Positions 30,092 through 39,430 of a stretch of 64,000 nt of DNA are shown in pieces (the first letter of the stretch is position 1; each line of letters starts with the position of its first letter). Source of the stretch: Pseudocitrobacter corydidari (GTDB taxonomy: Bacteria > Pseudomonadota > Gammaproteobacteria > Enterobacterales > Enterobacteriaceae); assembly GCF_021172065.1 (NCBI RefSeq), contig NZ_CP087880.1, forward strand, positions 3,076,583-3,140,582. The letters run 5' to 3'. Under the pieces are notes generated by a model, which was not told where the DNA came from, made no database searches, and saw nothing but the letters and a program-made list of their open reading frames with translations. Made by a program: the position numbers and the translations under genes.

Positions 30092-31225
30092 TTAGCGCGT
30101 CAGATCGTCAAAGAACTTTTTCACGCCATCGAAGAAGCTTTTAGAGCGCGGGCTGTTTTTCTCACCCGTCGGGCCACCAAAGCTTTCCTGGAGCTCTTTA
30201 AGCAACTGTTTCTGCTTGTCGTTCAGCCCAACCGGTGTTTCCACCACGACGCGGCACAGCAGGTCGCCCTGCGCACCACCGCGAACGGATTTCACACCCT
30301 TCCCGCGCATACGGAACAGTTTGCCGGTTTGGGTTTCACCAGGCACTTTCAGGTTAACGCGACCGTCCAGCGTCGGCACCTCGATTTCTCCGCCCAGCGC
30401 CGCCATAGCGAAGTTAATCGGCACTTCACAATACAGGTTGTTACCTTCACGCTCGAAGATAGCGTGCTGTTTTACCTGCACCTGAACGTACAGATCGCCT
30501 GCCGGTGCGCCGTGCTCGCCAGCTTCACCTTCGCCGGAAAGACGAATACGGTCGCCGGTATCCACGCCCGCCGGGATTTTAACCGACAGGGTTTTGGTTT
30601 TCTCTACGCGACCATGACCATGACATTTGTTGCACGGATCTTTGATCAACGTACCGCGGCCCTGACAGTGCGGACAGGTCTGCTGTACGGCGAAGAAGCC
30701 CTGACGCATCTGTACCTGGCCTGCACCATGACAGGTTGGGCAAGTTTGCGGCTGGGTACCCGCTTTAGCACCGCTGCCGTGGCAGACGTCGCACTCTTCC
30801 AGCGTCGGAATACGGATCTCTTTGGTGACACCACGGACCGCTTCTTCAAGGGTCAATTCCATGTTGTAGCGCAGGTCGGCACCGCGTGAAGCACGCTGAC
30901 GGCCACGACCGCCGCCGAAGATGTCGCCAAATACGTCACCAAAGATATCGCTGAAATCAGCGCCGCCGCCAAAGCCGCCGCCACCGCCCATACCACCCTG
31001 TTCAAAGGCAGCATGACCGTACTGGTCGTAGGCCGCACGCTTCTGCGCGTCGGTCAGGATTTCGTAAGCCTCTTTAATTTCTTTAAATTTGGCTTCGGCC
31101 TCTTTATCACCCTGGTTGCGGTCCGGGTGATATTTCATGGCCAGGCGCTTGTACGCCTTTTTGATTTCACGCTCTTCCGCAGTTTTGGAAACGCCTAAAA
31201 TCTCGTAATAGTCTTGCTTTGCCAT
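30092..31225 (-). CDS. dnaJ: Hsp40 co-chaperone DnaJ
   Basis: It delivers substrates to DnaK and stimulates its ATPase. It has 377 residues (E. coli 376). Domains: J domain with YHPDRNQGD (about 33), Gly/Phe-rich linker ([15 protein letters not shown], about 77-110), four CxxCxGxG zinc-finger repeats (about 145-205), and the C-terminal peptide-binding domain ([22 protein letters not shown]). It follows dnaK in one heat-shock operon. Confidence 0.99.
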   Translation of the reverse strand: MAKQDYYEILGVSKTAEEREIKKAYKRLAMKYHPDRNQGDKEAEAKFKEIKEAYEILTDAQKRAAYDQYGHAAFEQGGMGGGGGFGGGADFSDIFGDVFGDIFGGGRGRQRASRGADLRYNMELTLEEAVRGVTKEIRIPTLEECDVCHGSGAKAGTQPQTCPTCHGAGQVQMRQGFFAVQQTCPHCQGRGTLIKDPCNKCHGHGRVEKTKTLSVKIPAGVDTGDRIRLSGEGEAGEHGAPAGDLYVQVQVKQHAIFEREGNNLYCEVPINFAMAALGGEIEVPTLDGRVNLKVPGETQTGKLFRMRGKGVKSVRGGAQGDLLCRVVVETPVGLNDKQKQLLKELQESFGGPTGEKNSPRSKSFFDGVKKFFDDLTR

Positions 31226-31253
31226 TGGTTTTTATCTGCCCCTAACATGCATG

Positions 31254-31284
31254 AACGGGCGGAGAGGAAACCCTCTTCGCCCGT
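31254..31284 (-). other. dnaK-dnaJ intercistronic stem-loop
   Basis: A GC-rich inverted repeat (ACGGGCGGAGAGG / CCTCTTCGCCCGT, one mispair) sits in the 86-base gap between dnaK and dnaJ with no following T-run. It may lower dnaJ relative to dnaK or stabilise the dnaK mRNA. Confidence 0.55.
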
Positions 31285-31311
31285 GTCAGTAATTACCCAA
31301 TCAAAGGGCGA

Positions 31312-33234
31312 TTATTTTTTATCTTTTACTTCTTCGAACTCTGCATCGACAACGTCGTCATCTTTAGCATTGTTCGCGGAAGCGTCAGCGCCTGCTGCGC
31401 CAGCCTGCTGCTGTGCATGCTGCTGCTGAGCGATTTCCATCAGTTTCTGGGAAACCTGTGCCAGCGCCTGCATTTTCGCTTCGATATCGGCTTTGTCTTC
31501 GCCTTTCAGCGACGTTTCCAGCGCAGTCAGTGCAGACTCGATAGCGGTTTTGTCATCAGCCGGCAGCTGTTCGCCTGCTTCTTCAACCTGCTTACGGGTG
31601 CTGTGCAGCAGATGGTCACCCTGGTTACGCGTCTGAACCAGTTCTTCGAACTTACGGTCAGATTCGGCGTTCGCTTCCGCTTCGCGCACCATTTTCTGGA
31701 TCTCTTCTTCGTTCAGGCCAGAAGAAGCCTTGATGGTGATTTTCTGCTCTTTACCGCTATTTTTATCTTTCGCGGAAACGTGCAGGATACCGTCAGCATC
31801 GATATCGAAGGTGACTTCGATCTGCGGCATGCCGCGCGGTGCCGGGTTGATACCATCCAGGTTGAACTGACCCAGAGATTTGTTATCAGACGCACGTTTA
31901 CGTTCACCCTGAATCACATGGATGGTTACCGCAGACTGGTTGTCTTCAGCAGTAGAGAACACCTGGCTGTGTTTCGTCGGGATCGTGGTGTTTTTGTTGA
32001 TGAGCGGAGTCATCACACCGCCCATGGTTTCGATACCCAGAGACAGTGGGGTAACGTCCAGCAGCAGTACGTCTTTCACTTCACCCGTCAGTACACCACC
32101 CTGAACCGCAGCACCAATTGCAACTGCTTCATCCGGGTTCACGTCTTTACGCGGCTCTTTACCAAAGAATTCAGCGACTTTCTTCTGAACCATTGGCATA
32201 CGTGTCTGACCACCTACGAGGATAACGTCGTTGATATCAGATACGGACAGGCCAGCGTCCTGCAGTGCGACTTTCAGCGGGTCGATAGAACGGTTAACCA
32301 GATCTTCAACCAGGCTTTCCAGTTTCGCACGCGTTACTTTAATGTTCATGTGTTTCGGACCGGTCGCGTCTGCAGTGATGTACGGCAGGTTAACGTCGGT
32401 CTGCTGAGCGGAAGAAAGCTCGATTTTCGCTTTTTCTGCTGCTTCTTTCAGGCGCTGCATGGCCAGCGGGTCGTTACGCAGGTCAATGCCCTGATCTTTC
32501 TTAAACTCGTCAACGAGGTAGTTGATCAGACGGGTATCGAAGTCTTCACCACCCAGGTGGGTATCACCGTTGGTTGCCAGAACTTCGAAGGTTTTTTCGC
32601 CGTCAACTTCGTCGATTTCGATAATAGAGATATCGAAAGTACCACCACCCAGGTCGTACACCGCGATAGTGCGGTTGCCGACTTCTTTATCCAGGCCGTA
32701 GGCCAGTGCGGCAGCGGTCGGTTCGTTGATGATACGTTTTACTTCCAGACCTGCGATACGGCCAGCATCTTTGGTTGCCTGACGCTGAGCATCGTTGAAG
32801 TATGCAGGTACGGTGATAACCGCTTCCGTTACCGGTTCGCCCAGGTAATCTTCAGCCGTTTTCTTCATTTTTTTCAGCACTTCAGCAGAGATCTGCGGCG
32901 GTGCAGTTTTGGTGCCTTTCACATCCAGCCATGCGTCGCCATTGTCTGCGGCAACGATTTTGTACGGCATGATAGAAACGTCACGCTGAACTTCTTCGTC
33001 CTGGAAGCGGCGGCCAATCAGGCGTTTAATCGCAAACAGGGTGTTTTGCGGGTTTGTCACTGCCTGACGTTTAGCCGGCTGACCAACCAGAGTTTCACCA
33101 TCCTGGGTATAAGCAATGATAGAAGGTGTGGTGCGATCGCCCTCGGCGTTCTCCAGCACACGTGCAGTAGTGCCATCCATAATCGCTACACAAGAGTTGG
33201 TAGTACCCAGGTCGATACCAATAATTTTACCCAT
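31312..33234 (-). CDS. dnaK: Hsp70 chaperone DnaK
   Basis: An ATP-dependent chaperone and negative regulator of sigma-32. It has 640 residues (E. coli 638). Family signatures: [13 protein letters not shown] at residue 4, [15 protein letters not shown] near 193, and [14 protein letters not shown] near 337. The EEV-type C-terminus reads [16 protein letters not shown] after an Ala/Gln-rich linker. It is the first gene of the dnaKJ operon. Confidence 0.99.
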   Translation of the reverse strand: MGKIIGIDLGTTNSCVAIMDGTTARVLENAEGDRTTPSIIAYTQDGETLVGQPAKRQAVTNPQNTLFAIKRLIGRRFQDEEVQRDVSIMPYKIVAADNGDAWLDVKGTKTAPPQISAEVLKKMKKTAEDYLGEPVTEAVITVPAYFNDAQRQATKDAGRIAGLEVKRIINEPTAAALAYGLDKEVGNRTIAVYDLGGGTFDISIIEIDEVDGEKTFEVLATNGDTHLGGEDFDTRLINYLVDEFKKDQGIDLRNDPLAMQRLKEAAEKAKIELSSAQQTDVNLPYITADATGPKHMNIKVTRAKLESLVEDLVNRSIDPLKVALQDAGLSVSDINDVILVGGQTRMPMVQKKVAEFFGKEPRKDVNPDEAVAIGAAVQGGVLTGEVKDVLLLDVTPLSLGIETMGGVMTPLINKNTTIPTKHSQVFSTAEDNQSAVTIHVIQGERKRASDNKSLGQFNLDGINPAPRGMPQIEVTFDIDADGILHVSAKDKNSGKEQKITIKASSGLNEEEIQKMVREAEANAESDRKFEELVQTRNQGDHLLHSTRKQVEEAGEQLPADDKTAIESALTALETSLKGEDKADIEAKMQALAQVSQKLMEIAQQQHAQQQAGAAGADASANNAKDDDVVDAEFEEVKDKK

Positions 33235-33355
33235 CTAAACGTCTCCACTAAAAATTCGGTCAACATGTGGTTGTGAATCTGTAATAAGGGCGAAACGTGC
33301 CGTTTCAACTGCCCTGAATCGTTTTTTTTCAGACTCACCACTGCGGTTGACTACA

Positions 33356-33383
33356 AGATGGGGTCGTAACCGCATCCATCAAG
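33356..33383 (-). promoter_or_regulatory. Sigma-32 heat-shock promoter of dnaK
   Basis: In minus-strand reading, CTTGAT (33378-33383) and CCCCATCT (33356-33363) are separated by 14 bases, matching the sigma-32 consensus CTTGAAA-N13-17-CCCCATNT, about 120 bases upstream of the dnaK start. The rest of the gene-free 33235-33606 interval holds an AT-rich stretch and the yaaI promoter region; I see nothing else in it. Confidence 0.9.
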
Positions 33384-33606
33384 GGGGAAAGGTAAAAAAT
33401 TTTTTGTATTGCTAAACAGACGGCGGAAAAAAACGCGATAAACAGAAAGCGATGTTTGCGGGTATTTATTTATCAAATGAATTAATAACATCAAATCATT
33501 CATTAACTGATTGATAATCAAGATAAACAGGCACTAAAAGCTCAACTCCCACTTATTGAAATCATTATCCTGCGAGGAATAAAACCTTTTTATGCCAGGG
33601 ATAATC

Positions 33607-34011
33607 ATGACGCCATTCACCCATGCCTCCGCCAGCCTGTTATTAAGCCTGCTGCTGGTCAACGCGGCCCACGCCAACGATCACAAACTATTGGGCGTGA
33701 TTGCGCTCCCCCGCAATGAAACCAACGATCTGACACTCAAGTTGCCCGTTTGCCGGGTCGTCAAGCGTATCCAAATCACCGTGGGCCACGGTGATGCGCA
33801 GCTCAGCGGGGCCTCCGTCTACTTTAAAGCGGCCAAAAGCGCCAGCCAGAGTTTATCGGTGCCATCCGAACTGAAAGAAGGCGTCACGACAGAGTGGATC
33901 AACATAAACAGCGACAATGACAACAAGCGCTGCGTGTCAAAAATCACCTTCTCCGGCCATACGGTGAACTCCTCCGATATGGCGACGCTGAAAATTATCG
34001 GCGATGACTAA
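33607..34011 (+). CDS. yaaI: YaaI, secreted UPF0412 protein
   Basis: A 134-residue protein of unknown function with a signal peptide ([23 protein letters not shown]) and a mature domain closely matching E. coli YaaI ([32 protein letters not shown]; two cysteines probably paired). The ATG at 33607 has AGGGA before it and gives the E. coli length; an ATG five codons earlier is less likely. Divergent from dnaK. Confidence 0.93.
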   Translation: MTPFTHASASLLLSLLLVNAAHANDHKLLGVIALPRNETNDLTLKLPVCRVVKRIQITVGHGDAQLSGASVYFKAAKSASQSLSVPSELKEGVTTEWININSDNDNKRCVSKITFSGHTVNSSDMATLKIIGDD

Positions 34012-34049
34012 CATCGTCTCTCCTCCACATACTAAATAGTCAGCAATTT

Positions 34050-34775
34050 ATGAACGTCCCCTATCTTAACGATGACGATCTGCAGTTTCTTCAACACTGT
34101 AGCGAGGAGCAACTGGCAAGCTTTGCCCGGTTGCTAACCCATAATGAAAAAGGTAAACGCCGTTTATCCAGCGCCCTGTTGCATAACGAACTGTTTATGG
34201 CGATGGACGGACATCCAGCGCGGCACCGGCAAAACTGGCAATTGATTGCCGGTGAACTCCAGCATTTTGGCGGAGACAGCATCGCCAATAAATTTCGCGG
34301 ACACGGGAAGCTGTATCGCGCAATCCTGGTAGACGTCGCTAAGCGATTGAGTCTGAAAGCGGATAAAACCATGTCCACCTGGGAAATTGAGCATGAACTG
34401 CTGGCCCATTTTATCCGCCGCTGCTGGAAAAAAATGACCGACGCACAGAAGGGACGCTTTCTGGAAGCCGTAGAATGCAGAGTTCATGAGCTTGAAACCT
34501 TGTTACCACAGCTTATCCAGTCACCGAAGCTGTCGCACGGGGTTTCACACCTGTTAGGGGATCAACTCGGCCATATTTTGCGTACTCATGCCGCCGTCAG
34601 CGTCATTGGCCACGGCATGATGCGCGGCGTGGGTCTTGGAGGCCCGGTCGGCGCGGCGGTCAACGGTGTGAAGGCCATGAGTGGCAGCGCTTATCGGGTG
34701 ACGATCCCCGCCGTATTACGTATCGCCTGCCTGCGGCGAATTATCGAAAACGAGCGGTTAAGTACGCATCAATGA
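34050..34775 (+). CDS. yaaW: YaaW, conserved protein of the UPF0174 family
   Basis: A 241-residue protein (E. coli 237) of unknown function. It matches throughout, for example FLQHCSEEQLASFARLLTHNEKG, GDSIANKFRGHGKLYRAIL and [27 protein letters not shown]. The C-terminal Gly/Ala-rich segment is moderately hydrophobic and may associate with membrane. It follows yaaI by 38 bases. Confidence 0.93.
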   Translation: MNVPYLNDDDLQFLQHCSEEQLASFARLLTHNEKGKRRLSSALLHNELFMAMDGHPARHRQNWQLIAGELQHFGGDSIANKFRGHGKLYRAILVDVAKRLSLKADKTMSTWEIEHELLAHFIRRCWKKMTDAQKGRFLEAVECRVHELETLLPQLIQSPKLSHGVSHLLGDQLGHILRTHAAVSVIGHGMMRGVGLGGPVGAAVNGVKAMSGSAYRVTIPAVLRIACLRRIIENERLSTHQ

Positions 34776-34915
34776 TAAAAGGGGGAAATATTTCATTTTC
34801 CCCTGATCAGATCATAGACAGCCCCACTTCGCCTGATTATTATGCCGCGCCCCGCTGCCTGTATCGTTGCGCGGGAAAATTATTTCACCATTTAATGATG
34901 ATTTTTTGAGGAATT

Positions 34916-35482
34916 ATGGGCAACACTAAGTTGGCTAATCCGGCTCCGCTGGGTCTGATGGGTTTCGGCATGACCACTATTTTGCTGAACCTGCACAATA
35001 TTGGGCTTTTCCCGATGGATGGCATCATCCTGGCGATGGGCATTTTTTACGGCGGTATCGCGCAAATTTTTGCCGGCCTGCTGGAATTTAAGAAAGGCAA
35101 TACCTTCGGTTTAACCGCCTTTACCTCTTACGGTTCCTTCTGGCTGACGCTGGTCGCGATTCTGCTGCTGCCGAAAATGGGTCTGGCCGACGCGGCTGAT
35201 GCGCATTTCCTGGGTGTATATCTGGGCCTGTGGGGCGTCTTCACCCTGTTCATGTTCTTCGGTACGCTGAAAGGCGCGCGCGCGTTGCAGTTCGTCTTCC
35301 TGAGTCTGACCGTACTGTTTGCCCTGCTGGCAATCGGCCACCTGGTGGATAACGAAAGCATCGTTCATGTTGCAGGCTGGATTGGCCTGGTGTGTGGCGC
35401 CAGCGCCATCTACCTGGCGATGGGTGAAGTGCTGAACGAACAGTTTGGCCGCACCGTACTGCCGATTGGTGAGTCTCACTAA
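34916..35482 (+). CDS. satP: Succinate-acetate/proton symporter SatP (YaaH)
   Basis: An inner-membrane acetate and succinate uptake protein of the AceTr (GPR1/FUN34/YaaH) family. It has 188 residues, as in E. coli. The signature NPAPLGLMGFGMTT is at residue 8, followed by six membrane segments; FAGLLEFKKGNTFG and TSYGSFWLT are typical family segments. Ribosome site TTGAGGAATT. Confidence 0.98.
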   Translation: MGNTKLANPAPLGLMGFGMTTILLNLHNIGLFPMDGIILAMGIFYGGIAQIFAGLLEFKKGNTFGLTAFTSYGSFWLTLVAILLLPKMGLADAADAHFLGVYLGLWGVFTLFMFFGTLKGARALQFVFLSLTVLFALLAIGHLVDNESIVHVAGWIGLVCGASAIYLAMGEVLNEQFGRTVLPIGESH

Positions 35483-35488
35483 TCGCTG

Positions 35489-35511
35489 TGGCTCCTGCCT
35501 GCGGGCAGGAG
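35489..35511 (+). terminator. satP stem-loop (probable terminator)
   Basis: GCTCCTGCC / GGCAGGAGC with a short loop starts 7 bases after the satP stop. The T-run is absent, so termination efficiency is uncertain. Confidence 0.5.
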
Positions 35512-35523
35512 CGCTATCCGGCG

Positions 35524-36032
35524 TTAGTGCGCCAGCGTTTCCAGTTTCTCTTCCGATAATCCCGTCAACTGTAAAACCTGCATTCGATCGATACCACTTG
35601 CGATCATCGCCTGAGCAATTTTAAACGTGGCCTCTTCGCGGCCTTTTTCAAGGCCTTGCACCAGGCCTTGTTCAAGCCCTTGTTCAAGCCCCTGCGCCAG
35701 CCCTTCCTGTCTCAGTTCCTCAGCTAATGTCATGATAACGTCTCCCTGCTGCGATACGTTTTTCGCCAGTTCGCGAAAAAATGCGCTTTTATCTTCGGTG
35801 AAACCGACCTGTAGGATATACGTCAGCGCGGTGCGCAGCTGACTGTCTGAAGTGTATCCCGCCTGTAAAAGCTTGACCAGCGATGCCGTCAGGGCCATGA
35901 GATCGCGCTGGCGAATATGCTTTTGCAGGAACTCAAGAGATGTATATCCAAAAAATCGCGCGCCGCATCTGGCTGCGTCATCACCTGGCGAAAAAAGGCA
36001 TCATGCGGCCCAGCGGAGACTTTCCCTGTCAT
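35524..36032 (-). pseudogene. Decayed Rpn-family (PD-(D/E)XK, transposase_31) gene
   Basis: From an ATG ending at 36032 with ribosome site AGGAGGAAACG, the frame reads MTGKVSAGPHDAFFRQVMTQ then PDAARDFLDIHLLSS, the N-terminus of recombination-promoting nuclease (Rpn) proteins, and then stops. A second frame resumes the C-terminal part (KHIRQRDLMALTASLVKLLQAG to LTGLSEEKLETLAH, ending at 35524) with the characteristic QGLEQGLVQGLEKG repeats. The catalytic core between (roughly 130 residues in intact members) is missing, so an internal deletion plus frameshift has inactivated the gene. It lies between satP and the extra transporter. Confidence 0.85.
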
Positions 36033-36088
36033 CGTTTCCTCCTGATAAGCTTGCTTGCGGCGCAGTATCTACTCGCCGAGCGTACCTG

Positions 36089-37402
36089 TCAGGAATGCGT
36101 GTCTATTCTGGAAGCCTGCTCGTAATTCCCCTCCTCCTGCGCATCCTGGCGCAACGCCATCCCCAGCAGCAGGCCCAGTAGCGACAACGCCAGTACGTAC
36201 CATGCCGGAGCGAGCGGCGAGACGCTCATCAGCAACGTCACCACTACTGGCGTCAGGCCGCCAAAAATGGCGTACGAGACGTTATAAGAAAAGGAGATCC
36301 CGCTAAAACGCACAGCCGGAGGAAACGCGCGCACCATAACGTAAGGCACCGCGCCGACCACGCCGACGCACAGGCCGACCAATCCATAAAGCACAAACAG
36401 GTGCTGCGCGCTGAGCCCGGCAAAATGGTAGAAAATCCAGCTGGAGATGCCCAGCAGCAGGCTGCCGAAGATAAAGGTACGGCTGGCCCCCCACTTATCC
36501 GCCGCCAAACCGGCGAGCAGGCAGCCAAAGCAGAGCATCACGGTCGCCAGACTGTTAGCCTGAAGCGTCAAGGCAGGTGCAAAACCGTAATGCTTTTGCA
36601 GCCAGACCGGCGACATCAGGATCACCACCACAATCCCGGCTGAGAGCAGCCAGGTCAGTAGCATTGACACCACCACGGCTCTGCGATGGCGGACTACCAC
36701 GGCCTTCACCGGCAACTCCTGCGCCAGCGTCTTACGCTGCTGCATTTCGAGAAAAATGGGCGTCTCCTGCAACCAACGCCGCAGGTACATCGCCACCAGC
36801 CCAAATGCGCCGCCCAGCAGGAACGGGATTCGCCAGCCACCATCGTGAATAGTTTGCGTCGTCATGCTGGTGTTAATTAACGTCGCCACTACAGAGCCAA
36901 GCAAAATGCCAACCGTCAGCCCCGCCGTCAGCGTTCCGCAGGCGATACCAATACGCCGCGCGGGCACATGTTCAGCGACAAACACCCATGCCCCCGGCAC
37001 TTCGCCGCCAATCGCCGCCCCCTGAAGAATGCGCATCAACAGCAAAAGCAACGGCGCGGCAAGCCCGGCACTGGCATAGGTTGGTAGCAGCCCCATCGCC
37101 AGCGTCGGCAGAGCCATCATCAAAATACTCAGGGTAAACATCTTCTTACGCCCGACGATGTCGCCGAAATGCGCCATCACAATGCCGCCCAGCGGGCGCG
37201 CCAGATACCCCGCCGCAAAGATGCCAAAGGTTTGCACCTGGCGTAGCCATTCGGGGATATCCGCCGGGAAGAAAAGCTCGCCGATGACAGCCGCGAAGAA
37301 GACGAAAATGATGAAGTCGTAAAACTCCAGCGCCCCGCCAAGGGCAGCGAGCGTCAGGGTTTTATAATCCTGTCGATTGAGAGGTCGTGCGTAGTGTGAC
37401 AT
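36089..37402 (-). CDS. MFS transporter, metabolite:H+ symporter (MHS/ProP-type) family
   Basis: A 437-residue inner-membrane transporter with about twelve membrane segments. N-terminal GALEFYDFIIFVFFAAVIG, the loop 2-3 motif AHFGDIVGRKKMFTLSI and RILQGAAIGGEVPGAWVF are typical of the MHS branch (KgtP, ShiA, ProP, citrate-type). The substrate cannot be read from the sequence. This gene is absent between satP and mogA in E. coli K-12, so it is an accessory insertion, although its base composition looks like the backbone. The next gene downstream is the Rpn remnant. Ribosome site GAAGG. Confidence 0.88.
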   Translation of the reverse strand: MSHYARPLNRQDYKTLTLAALGGALEFYDFIIFVFFAAVIGELFFPADIPEWLRQVQTFGIFAAGYLARPLGGIVMAHFGDIVGRKKMFTLSILMMALPTLAMGLLPTYASAGLAAPLLLLLMRILQGAAIGGEVPGAWVFVAEHVPARRIGIACGTLTAGLTVGILLGSVVATLINTSMTTQTIHDGGWRIPFLLGGAFGLVAMYLRRWLQETPIFLEMQQRKTLAQELPVKAVVVRHRRAVVVSMLLTWLLSAGIVVVILMSPVWLQKHYGFAPALTLQANSLATVMLCFGCLLAGLAADKWGASRTFIFGSLLLGISSWIFYHFAGLSAQHLFVLYGLVGLCVGVVGAVPYVMVRAFPPAVRFSGISFSYNVSYAIFGGLTPVVVTLLMSVSPLAPAWYVLALSLLGLLLGMALRQDAQEEGNYEQASRIDTHS

Positions 37403-37504
37403 GAAACCTTCGCCCCTTACGGCATATGTAAACTAAAAGTTAATATACCGTAAGGAATTTTCCACTCCAGCGGGGCGGAAGGTTATCTCAGGAATGCGTT
37501 ACTT

Positions 37505-38092
37505 TCAGGCGTTCGTTTCGCGGCGTGCGCTTTTCGGGCGAAAAGCTGCTACCACCTGGCTGTCGGTTTCAATGTACGGCCCTTCCAGCAACTGTATACA
37601 GTAGGGCACGCTGGCAAAGATACCGTTGACCAACACTTTACCTTCCGCATCTTTAACGCCTTCCAGCGTTTCCTCAATCGCTTTCGGCTGTCCTGGCAGA
37701 TTAAGGATCAACGCCTGTTTGCGGATCACGCCAACCTGGCGGGAGAGGATCGCAGTAGGCACAAAGTGCAGGCTCACCTGACGCATTTGTTCGCCAAAGC
37801 CCGGCATCACCCGGTCGGCAATCGCCAGCGTCGCATCCGGCGTGACGTCGCGACGCGCCGGGCCTGTACCCCCGGTGGTCAACACCAGGTGGCAGCTCAT
37901 CTCATCCACCAGCTCGCACAGGGTTTGCTCAATGATGGGTTGTTCATCGGGGATCAGGCGCGTCTGGAGTTCAAAAGGGGTGGTCAGCGTTTTGCCGAGC
38001 CACGCTTCGAGGGCCGGGATACCCTTATCCTGGTAAACGCCGCTGGATGCGCGGTCAGAGATTGACACCAGGCCGATACGTAAAGTGTTCAT
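37505..38092 (-). CDS. mogA: Molybdopterin adenylyltransferase MogA
   Basis: It adenylates molybdopterin before molybdate insertion. It has 195 residues from the ATG ending at 38092 (MNTLRIGLVSISDRASSGVY), as in E. coli; a longer frame to 38161 is not supported. Family motifs are LVLTTGGTGPARRDVTPDAT (about 70-90) and LPGQPKAIEETL (about 150). It lies 73 bases from the talB terminator, in its E. coli position beside talB. Confidence 0.97.
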   Translation of the reverse strand: MNTLRIGLVSISDRASSGVYQDKGIPALEAWLGKTLTTPFELQTRLIPDEQPIIEQTLCELVDEMSCHLVLTTGGTGPARRDVTPDATLAIADRVMPGFGEQMRQVSLHFVPTAILSRQVGVIRKQALILNLPGQPKAIEETLEGVKDAEGKVLVNGIFASVPYCIQLLEGPYIETDSQVVAAFRPKSARRETNA

Positions 38093-38165
38093 AGTCATTC
38101 CGTTCAAACTTGTACTGTTAGGCGAAATGATACACGGGAATAACGAGCGATCGCATGACACAGAT

Positions 38166-38204
38166 AAAAAAATAACCCGCCTTCGTAACGAAGCGCGGGT
38201 TATT
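38166..38204 (-). terminator. talB terminator
   Basis: ATAACCCGC / GCGGGTTAT with an inner CTTCG-type arm is followed by seven T in minus-strand reading, directly past the talB stop. Confidence 0.92.
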
Positions 38205-38225
38205 TATGCGGAACCTAAGGCTGAA

Positions 38226-39179
38226 TTACAGCAGGTCGCCGATCATTTTTTCCAGTTTTTCCTGGTCGATTGCAAACTTACGGATACCTTCCGCCAGTTT
38301 ATCAACGGCCATCGGGTCCTGGTTGTGCTGCCACAGGAACTCAGACTCAGTGATACGCGCTGGACGCGCTTTCACTTCGCCGGTGTAAGCCAGTTTACGC
38401 TCAATAGCGCCTTCGCTTTCAGCCAGTTCTTTCAGCAGTGCCGGAGCGATGGTCAGGCGGTCACAGCCAGCCAGTTCCAGAATTTCGCCAATATTACGGA
38501 AGCTTGCGCCCATCACGACCGTTTCATAGCCGTGCTGTTTGTAATATTCGTAGATTTCGCTCACGGAAACCACGCCTGGATCTTCTGCCGGTGCGTACTC
38601 TTTCTTGTCGGTATTGGCTTTATACCAGTCAAGAATACGGCCCACGAACGGGGAGATCAGGAACACGCCCGCTTCGGCGCAAGCGCGAGCCTGTGCGAAG
38701 GAGAACAGCAGCGTCAGGTTACAGTTGATACCGTCTTTTTCCAGCTGCTCAGCGGCACGAATGCCCTGCCAGGTGGACGCCAGTTTGATCAGAATACGGT
38801 CGTTGCTGATGCCAGCATCGTTGTACAGTTTGATCAGGCGTTTCGCTTTGGCGATAGACGCGTCGGTGTCATAGGAGAGGCGCGCATCCACTTCGGTGGA
38901 GATACGGCCCGGGACCAGTTTCAGGATTTCCAGGCCAATGTTTACGGCCAGCTTATCGGTAGCATCGACAACCTGCTGCGCGCGATCGCTGCTCTGGCTA
39001 CGCGCCCAGGCAATCGCTTCGTCGATCAGTTTACGATACTCAGGGATCTGAGCGGCGCCCAGAATCAGAGAAGGGTTAGTTGTCGCATCCTGAGGCTGAT
39101 ACAGCTTCATCGCCGCGATGTCTCCGGTGTCAGCCACTACGGTTGTGTACTGACGTAGAGATGTCAATTTGTCCGTCAT
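38226..39179 (-). CDS. talB: Transaldolase B
   Basis: A cytosolic pentose-phosphate enzyme that transfers dihydroxyacetone units. It has 317 residues from the ATG ending at 39179 ([20 protein letters not shown]), the E. coli length. The Schiff-base lysine is in [18 protein letters not shown] (about residue 132) and the N-terminal signature in [10 protein letters not shown] (about 31). Monocistronic with its own terminator. Confidence 0.99.
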   Translation of the reverse strand: MTDKLTSLRQYTTVVADTGDIAAMKLYQPQDATTNPSLILGAAQIPEYRKLIDEAIAWARSQSSDRAQQVVDATDKLAVNIGLEILKLVPGRISTEVDARLSYDTDASIAKAKRLIKLYNDAGISNDRILIKLASTWQGIRAAEQLEKDGINCNLTLLFSFAQARACAEAGVFLISPFVGRILDWYKANTDKKEYAPAEDPGVVSVSEIYEYYKQHGYETVVMGASFRNIGEILELAGCDRLTIAPALLKELAESEGAIERKLAYTGEVKARPARITESEFLWQHNQDPMAVDKLAEGIRKFAIDQEKLEKMIGDLL

Positions 39180-39430
39180 GATAGTGTTTCTCTTTAAACA
39201 GCTGTTAGGGGGATGTAACCGGTCTTCTTCGATGATATCACGCCCCAACGTCAGCGCAACTGCCGGAGTCCAGAGAGCGCAGAGTATGATAAACTGATTC
39301 ATTCAACATTCAGGGCTGGCAACGGTTTGCCCTTAAATTGGTAACGCTTACACGGGCTGAATCGAATCGTGCTTTTCGCGGTTATTTTGCACATCGGGCC
39401 CCTGTTTCGGCATAAACAAGAGGACGTTTA

